DNA of 5,280 nt from Lachnospiraceae bacterium. Lineage in GTDB: Bacteria; Bacillota; Clostridia; Lachnospirales; Lachnospiraceae. The notes below the pieces were generated by a model. The model was not told the DNA's origin, ran no database searches, and worked only from the letters and a program-made list of their open reading frames with translations. The stretch lies in assembly GCA_021204285.1 (NCBI GenBank), contig JAJPZP010000111.1, positions 1 through 5,280 of the forward strand, in the 5' to 3' direction. The first letter of the stretch is position 1. Each line of letters starts with the position of its first letter. A program made the position numbers and the translations under genes. Shown piece after piece: positions 1 through 4,861 of this stretch.

Positions 1-43
1 TCTGTTTGCGCTGCTGCTTGATTTTCATCGATGTCTTAGCAAT
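1..43 (-). CDS. rpsZ: 30S ribosomal protein S14 type Z (5' end only), apparent ATT start
   Basis: Only the first 14 codons lie in the window; the gene runs off at base 1. They read (start)-AKTSMKIKQQRKQ, which I recognise as the N-terminus of the short, zinc-binding type Z (about 61 residue) S14 of Firmicutes. The cysteines that would prove the zinc form are outside the window. S14 binds 16S rRNA in the 30S head next to S3 and S19. In the family the residue before Ala-Lys-Thr-Ser is the initiator Met, but here that codon (43-41) is ATT. A perfect AGGAGG lies 7 nt upstream, the right distance for this codon. The next ATG, at 28-26, is 22 nt from the SD and would remove five conserved residues. 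No in-frame ATG, GTG or TTG exists between the SD and the ATT. The gene lies 11 nt after rplE. Gene identity is firm; the ATT start is inferred from spacing and homology, and a base error is possible. Confidence 0.88.
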   Translation of the reverse strand, partial: MAKTSMKIKQQRKQ

Positions 44-50
44 GAAATTA

Positions 51-56
51 CCTCCT
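51..56 (-). promoter_or_regulatory. Ribosome binding site of rpsZ, fused to the rplE stop codon
   Basis: AGGAGG, read on the minus strand, sits 7 nt (TAATTTC) before the ATT at 43-41. Its first two bases are also the last two bases of the rplE stop codon TAG (57-55). Its position decides the S14 start: it fits ATT and does not fit the ATG at 28-26. Confidence 0.9.
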
Positions 57-594
57 ATCTTGCAAATGGCATATTGAATAAGCTCAACAGATAACGTGCT
101 TCCTCATCGGTCTTGGCCGTGGTCACGAAAATGATGTCCATGCCTCTCACCTTATCCACCTTGTCGTATTCAATTTCCGGGAAAATCAACTGTTCCTTAA
201 TGCCAAGGGCATAATTCCCTCTGCCGTCAAACGCGTTCGGGTTCACGCCGCGGAAGTCACGCAGGCGGGGAAGCGCCAGATTGATCAGGCGATCCGCAAA
301 CTCGTACATCCGCTCCTTGCGAAGCGTGACCTTGCAGCCGATCGGCATGCCCTCACGAATCTTGAAGTTCGCGACAGAATTTTTTGCCTTTGTAACGACC
401 GCCTTCTGACCGGTGATCGTCTCCAGATCCTTCACTGCGGAATCCAGAACCTTGACATTCTCTTTCGCTTCGCCGACGCCCATGTTGATGACGATCTTGT
501 CGAGCTTCGGCACTTCCATAATATTTTTATATCCGAATTTTTTGATCATGGCGTCCACGATCTCATTCTTGTACTGTTCTCCAAGTCTGCTCAC
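55..594 (-). CDS. rplE: 50S ribosomal protein L5
   Basis: This complete gene encodes 179 residues, the normal length for bacterial L5. L5 binds 5S rRNA and helps build the central protuberance of the 50S subunit, where it contacts the P-site tRNA and the 30S head. Family landmarks visible in the protein are [15 protein letters not shown] near residues 29-43, [21 protein letters not shown] around 62-82, the segment [20 protein letters not shown] around 108-127, and the C-terminal [15 protein letters not shown]. The start codon is GTG (594-592), chosen because family members begin MSRL and because AGGAGG lies 11 nt upstream. The spacer contains seven consecutive A bases. The gene follows rplX by 25 nt, the widest gap in the spc half, and ends in TAG inside the next gene's SD. 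In E. coli S8 represses the spc mRNA near the L5 start; I could not identify an S8 site here. Confidence 0.97.
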   Translation of the reverse strand: MSRLGEQYKNEIVDAMIKKFGYKNIMEVPKLDKIVINMGVGEAKENVKVLDSAVKDLETITGQKAVVTKAKNSVANFKIREGMPIGCKVTLRKERMYEFADRLINLALPRLRDFRGVNPNAFDGRGNYALGIKEQLIFPEIEYDKVDKVRGMDIIFVTTAKTDEEARYLLSLFNMPFAR

Positions 595-605
595 TTTTTT
601 TCAGG

Positions 606-611
606 CCTCCT
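606..611 (-). promoter_or_regulatory. Ribosome binding site of rplE
   Basis: AGGAGG on the minus strand lies 11 nt before the GTG start at 594-592, a slightly long spacer (CCTGAAAAAAA). It supports GTG as the rplE start, since no ATG in the rplE frame lies within reach. Confidence 0.8.
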
Positions 612-619
612 CTCTTCCA

Positions 620-958
620 TCAGTCGTCGATGACCTTACCGGTCGCCTTCGCTACGCGCTTCACGACTCTCTTCTGTTTGCCATCGCGCTCCTTATACTC
701 GACCTGAAAACCGACGCGCGTGGTCTGTCCATCCACCACAAGCATGACATTGGAAGCATCGATCGGAGCCTCCTGATGAACGATGCCGCCCTGCTGGTTC
801 GACATCGAGGGCTTCGTGTGCTTCGTGACCATGTTCACGCCTTCCACCACGACTCTGCCCTTCTTGTGGTCAACCATGACAACCTTGCCCTCAGCGCCCT
901 TGTCGGCTCCGGCAATCACTCTGACGGTATCGCCCTTTTTGATTTTCATTGTAGCCAT
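620..958 (-). CDS. rplX: 50S ribosomal protein L24
   Basis: This complete gene encodes 112 residues, slightly longer than the usual 100 to 105. L24 is an early assembly protein that binds the 5' domain of 23S rRNA and lies near the tunnel exit. The KOW-type fold is visible at about residues 5-40 ([20 protein letters not shown], then [18 protein letters not shown]), followed by the conserved HTKPS and [11 protein letters not shown] segments. Many bacterial L24 proteins carry a CPKCG-like knuckle after NVML; here it reads [11 protein letters not shown] and the protein has no cysteine. The C-terminal tail is strongly basic and probably accounts for the extra length. ATG at 958 is chosen because AGGAGG lies 7 nt upstream; the internal Met4 codon would be 16 nt away. 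It lies 11 nt after rplN and ends in TGA. Confidence 0.97.
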   Translation of the reverse strand: MATMKIKKGDTVRVIAGADKGAEGKVVMVDHKKGRVVVEGVNMVTKHTKPSMSNQQGGIVHQEAPIDASNVMLVVDGQTTRVGFQVEYKERDGKQKRVVKRVAKATGKVIDD

Positions 959-965
959 TCCGATA

Positions 966-972
966 CCTCCTA
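966..972 (-). promoter_or_regulatory. Fused rplN stop and rplX ribosome binding site (TAGGAGG)
   Basis: On the minus strand TAGGAGG combines the rplN stop TAG (972-970) with a perfect AGGAGG (971-966), 7 nt before the rplX ATG. Ribosomes ending rplN stop directly on the rplX SD, which should couple the two genes. The coupling is inferred; the sequence overlap is seen. Confidence 0.88.
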
Positions 973-1338
973 TAATACTTCCGGAGCGAGGGACACGATC
1001 TTCATGAACTGTTTCTCACGAAGCTCTCTCGCGACCGGCCCAAAGATACGGGTTCCCCTGGGGTTCTTGTCTTCCTTGATGATGACTGCGGCATTCTCGT
1101 CAAAGCGGATATAAGAACCATCCTTGCGGTGAGCACCCTTTACCGTGCGGACCACGACAGCCTTTACCACGTCGCCCTTCTTGACAACGCCGCCTGGCGT
1201 TGCGTCTTTAACCGTAGCAACGATCACATCGCCGATGCGTGCATATCTTCTCGTTGAGCCGCCCATAACGCGGATGCAGAGGAGCTCTTTTGCACCGGTG
1301 TTATCAGCAACCTTCAGTCTTGATTCCTGCTGTATCAC
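970..1338 (-). CDS. rplN: 50S ribosomal protein L14
   Basis: This complete gene encodes 122 residues, exactly the usual bacterial length. L14 binds 23S rRNA at the subunit interface, forms bridges to 16S rRNA and is the docking site of the silencing factor RsfS. The protein shows the family start [17 protein letters not shown], then [39 protein letters not shown], the FDENAAVII segment and [13 protein letters not shown] near the end. The start codon is GTG (1338-1336); the family N-terminus begins at this residue and AGGAGG lies 8 nt upstream, so no other start is likely. It follows rpsQ by only 12 nt. In E. coli rplN is the first gene of the separate spc operon, but there is no room here for an independent promoter. 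Confidence 0.98.
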   Translation of the reverse strand: MIQQESRLKVADNTGAKELLCIRVMGGSTRRYARIGDVIVATVKDATPGGVVKKGDVVKAVVVRTVKGAHRKDGSYIRFDENAAVIIKEDKNPRGTRIFGPVARELREKQFMKIVSLAPEVL

Positions 1339-1346
1339 TTCTACAT

Positions 1347-1353
1347 CCTCCTA
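1347..1353 (-). promoter_or_regulatory. Fused rpsQ stop and rplN ribosome binding site (TAGGAGG)
   Basis: On the minus strand the rpsQ stop TAG (1353-1351) overlaps AGGAGG (1352-1347), which lies 8 nt before the GTG start of rplN. An ATG inside the spacer (1346-1344) is followed at once by TAG, so it cannot serve as a start. Confidence 0.88.
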
Positions 1354-1605
1354 TCTGGCTTTCTCAATGATGCTGACCAGTCTCCATCTCTTGTCCTTGG
1401 ACAGCGGTCTGGTCTCCATAACTTTTACAGTATCGCCGATACCGCACTCGTTGTTCTCGTCATGCGCCTTCAGCTTGTATGTCTTCTTTACAATCTTTCC
1501 GTAGAGCGGATGCTTTACGTGGTTTTCCACAGCTACAACAATGGTTTTATCCATCTTATCGCTGACCACTTTACCGACACGGGTTTTTCTCAGATTTCTT
1601 TCCAC
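1351..1605 (-). CDS. rpsQ: 30S ribosomal protein S17
   Basis: This complete gene encodes 84 residues, the normal length for bacterial S17. S17 is a primary 16S rRNA binder with an OB-type fold, needed early in assembly of the 30S body. Landmarks are [22 protein letters not shown] at about residues 6-27, [19 protein letters not shown] around 32-50, then [22 protein letters not shown] towards the end. The start is GTG (1605-1603), supported by the family N-terminus [11 protein letters not shown]. The SD AAAGGAG (1623-1617) lies 11 nt upstream, with a weaker purine run (AGGAAG) closer in. It lies 40 nt after rpmC. Its stop TAG is part of the rplN SD. It is the second of three adjacent genes that start with GTG. 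Confidence 0.97.
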   Translation of the reverse strand: MERNLRKTRVGKVVSDKMDKTIVVAVENHVKHPLYGKIVKKTYKLKAHDENNECGIGDTVKVMETRPLSKDKRWRLVSIIEKAR

Positions 1606-1645
1606 GGCTTCCTATTCTCCTTTCTCACACTGCGCTGCCGGACTC

Positions 1646-1846
1646 TTACGCGTTCTTCTGTGCGATAACAGTCTGAATCCGGGCGATGTTCCTGCGAACT
1701 TCCCTGATCCTCGCCGTGTTGTCGAGCTGGTTCGTCGCGTTCTGGAATCTCAGGTTGAAAAGCTCCTTCTTTGCAGCCGTCAGCTCTGTATTCAGCTCAG
1801 CGGCTGTCTTTTCCTGTAAATCTTTCACATATTTATTCGTTTTCAC
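1646..1846 (-). CDS. rpmC: 50S ribosomal protein L29
   Basis: With the chosen start the protein has 66 residues, typical for L29. L29 is a two-helix antiparallel hairpin beside L23 at the peptide tunnel exit, near where nascent-chain factors dock. The conserved part is [19 protein letters not shown] (about 17-35), then [20 protein letters not shown] and a second helix. I chose the GTG at 1846-1844 (reading [10 protein letters not shown]) because the SD-like AAGGCGGTGAT ends just upstream with 8 nt from GCGG to the start. A further in-frame GTG at 1855-1853 would add three residues (MIA), but it lies inside that SD, so it is unlikely. With this start rpmC overlaps the 3' end of rplP by 14 nt, so its SD lies wholly inside rplP. 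A GTG start in an overlapping position suggests translation coupled to L16. Confidence 0.93.
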   Translation of the reverse strand: MKTNKYVKDLQEKTAAELNTELTAAKKELFNLRFQNATNQLDNTARIREVRRNIARIQTVIAQKNA

Positions 1847-2273
1847 TGCTATCACCGCCTTCTAAGTCTGCGCGAGATACGATCTTGCATCTGCAGGGTA
1901 ACTTGTGGGTGGCCAGACGCAGGGCTTCCTTCGCAACTTCTTCGGAAACACCGGCAATCTCAAACATCACGCGGCCCGGCTTTACAACTGCCACCCAGTA
2001 TTCCAGGGAGCCTTTTCCTTTACCCATTCGGGTCTCAGCCGGCTGACTGGTCACGGGCTTATCCGGGAAAATCTTGATCCAGACTTTACCGCCACGCTTG
2101 ATGTAACGGGTCATGGCCACACGGGCTGCCTCGATCTGATTGGACTTGATCCAGCAGGGCTCAAGGGCGATAATACCGTATTCGCCATTCGTGATCTTAT
2201 TTCCTCTCATCGCTGTTCCGGCCATGCTGCCGCGGACCTGCTTGCGATGCTTTACTCGCTTCGGCATTATCAT
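1833..2273 (-). CDS. rplP: 50S ribosomal protein L16
   Basis: This complete gene encodes 146 residues, a little longer than the common 137 to 144. L16 joins the 50S subunit late, lies by the A-site tRNA and 5S rRNA, and is needed for peptidyl transferase activity. The protein begins [15 protein letters not shown], then shows [11 protein letters not shown] around 29-39, the [20 protein letters not shown] segment around 49-68, FPDKPVT, and RMGKGKG near 82-88. Arg82 matches the arginine hydroxylated by YcfD in E. coli; whether that happens here is unknown. After KIVSR it has an acidic tail, [12 protein letters not shown], whose last codons also carry the rpmC SD and start. The ATG at 2273 overlaps the rpsC stop by one base (TAATG), with the purine run GGAAGGGAG upstream. 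A start at the second Met (2267) is possible but the family usually has Met-X-Met-Pro. Confidence 0.96.
   Translation of the reverse strand: MIMPKRVKHRKQVRGSMAGTAMRGNKITNGEYGIIALEPCWIKSNQIEAARVAMTRYIKRGGKVWIKIFPDKPVTSQPAETRMGKGKGSLEYWVAVVKPGRVMFEIAGVSEEVAKEALRLATHKLPCRCKIVSRADLEGGDSSENE
1851..1861 (-). promoter_or_regulatory. Ribosome binding site of rpmC, embedded in the end of rplP
   Basis: AAGGCGGTGAT on the minus strand differs at one base from the ideal AAGGAGGTGAT. It lies within the last codons of rplP, and its spacing selects the GTG at 1846 over the GTG at 1855. Confidence 0.75.
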
Positions 2274-2926
2274 TATAGCTCGCTCCCTTCCTTCGCCTTC
2301 TTCGGAAGGACCTCGCCTTTATAGACCCAGACCTTCACGCCGACTTTTCCGTAGGTAGTGTCCGCCTCCGCGAAACCGTAATCAATATCAGCTCTCAGTG
2401 TATGAAGCGGAATCGTGCCCTCCGAATAGGTCTCTGTACGGGCGATATCCGCACCGCCGAGACGGCCGCCGCAGGACGCCTTGATTCCCTTTGCACCGGA
2501 CTTCATCGCTCTGCCCATGCAGGACTTCATCGCACGGCGGAAAGAGATACGGTTCTCAAGCTGCTGCGCAATGTTCTCCGCCACAAGCTGAGCCTCGCGA
2601 TCCGGTCTCTTGATCTCCTTGATATCCACGACAACCTTCTTTGTGGTCATCTTCTGCAGCTGCACTCTGAGTTTCTCAATCTCAACGCCACCCTTGCCGA
2701 TGATCATGCCAGGCTTCGAAGCAGAGATCGTGATCTTCATGCGATCGGAAGTACGCTCGATCTCAATCTTGGAAACTCCTGCACTGTACAGCTTCTTCTT
2801 CAGAAACTTTCTGATCTGGTAATCTTCGACCAGGCAGTCCGCGAAATCTTTTTCCGCGTACCATTTGGAATCCCAGTCTTTAATAACACCGACCCTGAGG
2901 CCGTGCGGGTTAACTTTCTGTCCCAT
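2273..2926 (-). CDS. rpsC: 30S ribosomal protein S3
   Basis: This complete gene encodes 217 residues, normal for Firmicute S3. S3 sits in the 30S head, lines the mRNA entry channel with S4 and S5, and takes part in mRNA unwinding. The N-terminus [13 protein letters not shown] is invariant in the family. A type II KH domain spans roughly 40-110, with the GXXG loop visible as GKGG at 77-80. The C-terminal domain contains [11 protein letters not shown] near 124-134, whose arginines and lysine match the channel-facing residues of E. coli S3. It continues as [12 protein letters not shown] and [18 protein letters not shown]. The stretch before GRLGG reads KASCG, where I recall TxVS-like residues; this looks like a tolerated variation. 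The ATG is set by GGGAGG 6 nt upstream, which directly follows the rplV stop (TAAGGGAGG). It ends in TAATG with rplP. Confidence 0.98.
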   Translation of the reverse strand: MGQKVNPHGLRVGVIKDWDSKWYAEKDFADCLVEDYQIRKFLKKKLYSAGVSKIEIERTSDRMKITISASKPGMIIGKGGVEIEKLRVQLQKMTTKKVVVDIKEIKRPDREAQLVAENIAQQLENRISFRRAMKSCMGRAMKSGAKGIKASCGGRLGGADIARTETYSEGTIPLHTLRADIDYGFAEADTTYGKVGVKVWVYKGEVLPKKAKEGSEL

Positions 2927-2938
2927 GATTGTCCTCCC

Positions 2939-3337
2939 TTACTTCTTCTCGTCCAGCACAATGGTGATATGGCTCATCCGCTTCTCAATGCGGTAAGCGC
3001 GACCCTGTGCTCTCGGTCTGATTCTCTTCATCGTCGGTCCCTTATTTGCGTAACACTCGGCAACGTAAAGATTTTCAGCCCTGTAGTTCTTGTCCGGATA
3101 ATTGTTCTCTGCGTTCGCAATCGCGGACTTTAATAATTTTTCAATCAGGGTGGACGCATATCTCGGATTGTAGGTGACAATGCCGAGCGCGGTCTGCGCA
3201 TCCTTCCCTCTGATGGCATCTAATACGAAGCATGCCTTCTGGACAGACACGCGCGCAAACGAAAGCTTTGCGCTCGGACGCTCGTCCTTCTGGGCATTTC
3301 TTTCTCTTTTATACTGACTTCTGGAACCCTTTGCCAT
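2939..3337 (-). CDS. rplV: 50S ribosomal protein L22, with a basic N-terminal extension
   Basis: This complete gene encodes 132 residues, about 20 more than E. coli L22. L22 lines the peptide exit tunnel with L4; its long beta hairpin forms part of the constriction where macrolides and stalling peptides act. The first 20 residues (KGSRSQYKRERNAQKDER) are extra, highly basic and probably disordered or bound to rRNA. The core starts at RPSAKLSFARVSVQKACFVL (20-39), followed by DAIRGKDAQTAL. Most bacteria have APRKAR-like residues where this protein has VSVQKACF. The tunnel hairpin is around 93-115 (AECYANKGPTMKRIRPRAQG), normal in appearance. Start ATG at 3337 is backed by AAGGAGG with 10 nt spacing, so the extension is translated. 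The gene lies 32 nt after rpsS and 12 nt before rpsC. Confidence 0.97.
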   Translation of the reverse strand: MAKGSRSQYKRERNAQKDERPSAKLSFARVSVQKACFVLDAIRGKDAQTALGIVTYNPRYASTLIEKLLKSAIANAENNYPDKNYRAENLYVAECYANKGPTMKRIRPRAQGRAYRIEKRMSHITIVLDEKK

Positions 3338-3369
3338 TCCGGTTTAACCTCCTTCCAAAATATAGACGA

Positions 3370-3648
3370 CTAACGCCTGGACTTCTTCTCGTCTTTTCCA
3401 TGTCCCCGGTAGGTTCTGGTCGGCACAAACTCTCCGAGCTTGTGGCCTACCATGTCCTCGGTGACATAAACCGGCACATGCTTTCTTCCATCATGAACTG
3501 CAAATGTGTGGGAAACCATCTGCGGGAAAATCGTGGAGCGGCGCGACCAGGTCTTGATCACGGCCTTGTTTCCGCTGGCGTTCATTTCATCTACTTTCTT
3601 CAGCAGGCTGGCGTCTGCAAACGGTCCTTTTTTTAATGAACGGGACAT
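3370..3648 (-). CDS. rpsS: 30S ribosomal protein S19
   Basis: This complete gene encodes 92 residues, the usual size. S19 forms a pair with S13 in the 30S head, binds 16S rRNA and contacts A-site tRNA and inter-subunit bridges. The protein starts [19 protein letters not shown] and contains [20 protein letters not shown] (about 46-65), [19 protein letters not shown], then [14 protein letters not shown] and a basic tail. All these are strongly conserved in S19. The ATG at 3648 has a perfect AGGAGG 8 nt upstream. It lies 19 nt after rplB and ends in TAG. Confidence 0.98.
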   Translation of the reverse strand: MSRSLKKGPFADASLLKKVDEMNASGNKAVIKTWSRRSTIFPQMVSHTFAVHDGRKHVPVYVTEDMVGHKLGEFVPTRTYRGHGKDEKKSRR

Positions 3649-3667
3649 GTATGAAACCTCCTATTTC

Positions 3668-4510
3668 TTATTTAAACGTCTTGCCGTCTCTTCTTCTGAC
3701 GATCAGCTTGTTAGACTGCTTGTTCTTTTTTCTGGTCTTGAGGCCAAGCGCCGGCTTGCCCCATGGTGTGCACGGACCCGGGCGACCGATACCGGCCTTG
3801 CCCTCGCCGCCGCCATGCGGGTGGTCGTTCGGGTTCATGACAGAACCGCGGACGGTCGGGCGAATGCCCATGTGGCGCTTGCGTCCCGCCTTGCCGTAGT
3901 TGATCAGGTTGTGCTCACCATTGCCGACGATGCCAATCGTCGCGCGGCAGTTCATGGGCACCATCCTCATCTCACCGGACGGCAGTCTGAGAGTCACATA
4001 CTTGCCTTCCTTTGCCATCACCTGCGCCCCGTTTCCGGCAGAACGAACGAGCTGTCCGCCCTTGCCCGGGTGCATCTCCACATTGTGGACCATGGTACCG
4101 ACGGGGATATTCTCCAGCGGCAGGCAGTTGCCCGGATGAACCTCGGCCTCCGGTCCGTTCATCACGACCATACCTTCCTTCAGGCCCTGCGGTGCGAGGA
4201 TGTAGGTCTTCTCGCCGTCCGCATAGCAGATCAGCGCGATGTTTGCCGTGCGGTTCGGATCATACTCGATGCCGAGAACCTTTGCCGGAACTCCGTCTTT
4301 CCTTCTCTTAAAATCAATGATTCTGTATTTTCTCTTGGCGCCGCCTCCGCGGTGTCTCACTGTAATCTTTCCCTGGGCGTTGCGTCCGGCCTTCTTCTTG
4401 AGGGAAGTCGTCAGGGACTTCTCAGGAGCTGTCCTGGTGATCTCTTCGAAATCATATCCGGACATCTGTCTCCTGGAAGGGGTATATGGGCGATAGGTTT
4501 TGATTCCCAT
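3668..4510 (-). CDS. rplB: 50S ribosomal protein L2
   Basis: This complete gene encodes 280 residues, at the upper end of the usual 273 to 280. L2 is one of the most conserved 50S proteins; it binds domain IV of 23S rRNA, is needed for subunit joining and lies near the peptidyl transferase centre. The N-terminal OB-fold half includes [18 protein letters not shown] around 50-67 and [19 protein letters not shown] around 78-96. The SH3-like half carries [13 protein letters not shown] and [16 protein letters not shown]. The C-terminal region has DHPHGGGEG (229-237), with the conserved histidines in place, and ends in [14 protein letters not shown] chose the ATG at 4510 ([14 protein letters not shown]). 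An in-frame ATG at 4528 would add six residues, but AAAGGAG of the SD lies within those codons, 8 nt before the chosen start. The 51 nt gap after rplW is the largest in the window. Confidence 0.98.
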   Translation of the reverse strand: MGIKTYRPYTPSRRQMSGYDFEEITRTAPEKSLTTSLKKKAGRNAQGKITVRHRGGGAKRKYRIIDFKRRKDGVPAKVLGIEYDPNRTANIALICYADGEKTYILAPQGLKEGMVVMNGPEAEVHPGNCLPLENIPVGTMVHNVEMHPGKGGQLVRSAGNGAQVMAKEGKYVTLRLPSGEMRMVPMNCRATIGIVGNGEHNLINYGKAGRKRHMGIRPTVRGSVMNPNDHPHGGGEGKAGIGRPGPCTPWGKPALGLKTRKKNKQSNKLIVRRRDGKTFK

Positions 4511-4561
4511 TACGTTATCTCCTTTCAAACTCTGCGCGGTTTCGTGATACTGGTCGGCTCT
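4511..4561 (-). other. rplW-rplB intergenic gap, 51 nt
   Basis: This is the longest non-coding stretch in the window. It contains the rplB SD. I found only a trivial AAAC/GTTT pairing, with no convincing hairpin, T-run or -35/-10 pair, so I see no terminator or promoter here. Confidence 0.6.
4519..4525 (-). promoter_or_regulatory. Ribosome binding site that fixes the rplB start
   Basis: AAAGGAG on the minus strand lies 8 nt (ATAACGTA) before the ATG at 4510-4508. It also lies inside the codons that would follow the upstream ATG at 4528, which argues against that start. Confidence 0.88.
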
Positions 4562-4861
4562 TTACAGTCCCTCAAAGAGCTCAATGTCCTTGCTGTCAGC
4601 GGTAAGCTGTACGACAGCCTTTCTGGTCTTCGCCGTCTGGCCGGTGACCATGCCGCGCCTCTTGTTCTTTGCCGGGCAGTTCATGATGTTGACCTTTTCA
4701 ACCTTCGCGCCGGCGAACATCTTCTCGACCGCGTCCTTCACCTGGGACTTGGTTACATCCGGATGGACGAGGAAGGTATATTTCTTTTCTCCCATCATGG
4801 CCATGCTCTTCTCGGTGATGACCGGTTTGCGGATTACATCATAATATTTAATGTCAGCCAT
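4562..4861 (-). CDS. rplW: 50S ribosomal protein L23
   Basis: This complete gene encodes 99 residues, normal for bacterial L23. L23 lies at the peptide exit and is the docking site for trigger factor and SRP. Glu17 in the early [10 protein letters not shown] motif corresponds to E. coli Glu18, the residue that contacts trigger factor. Further landmarks are [20 protein letters not shown] at about 28-47 and a basic loop [15 protein letters not shown] near 61-75 that reaches into the rRNA and tunnel, then [19 protein letters not shown]. The ATG overlaps the rplD stop by one base (TAATG), and AGGAGGTG within the end of rplD lies 8 nt upstream. L23 is thus probably made by ribosomes that have just finished L4. 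Confidence 0.97.
   Translation of the reverse strand: MADIKYYDVIRKPVITEKSMAMMGEKKYTFLVHPDVTKSQVKDAVEKMFAGAKVEKVNIMNCPAKNKRRGMVTGQTAKTRKAVVQLTADSKDIELFEGL

Noticed and set aside
26..28. ATG at 28-26 as the true start of rpsZ
   Set aside because: It lies 22 nt from the SD and would delete the conserved residues before Met6 of S14; kept only as a fallback if ATT is not used.
148..163. Small palindrome-like patches such as caccttatccaccttg within genes
   Set aside because: These are short, lie in coding sequence and show no stem strong enough to suggest a terminator or regulatory hairpin.
595..660. S8-type translational repressor site near the rplE start
   Set aside because: E. coli has such a site on the spc mRNA, but I could not fold a convincing equivalent of the helix 21 mimic here by eye.
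413..1114. A 233-codon plus-strand open frame antisense to rplE, rplX and rplN
   Set aside because: It spans three conserved genes and their gaps, shows no family resemblance, and is best explained as a shadow of the minus-strand genes.
2402..3133. A 243-codon plus-strand open frame antisense to rpsC and rplV
   Set aside because: The translation has no known motif and lies wholly opposite intact S3 and L22 genes.
4526..4528. Upstream ATG as the start of rplB
   Set aside because: It would add MKGDNV, which is not part of L2 and is encoded by the SD and spacer of the real start at 4510.
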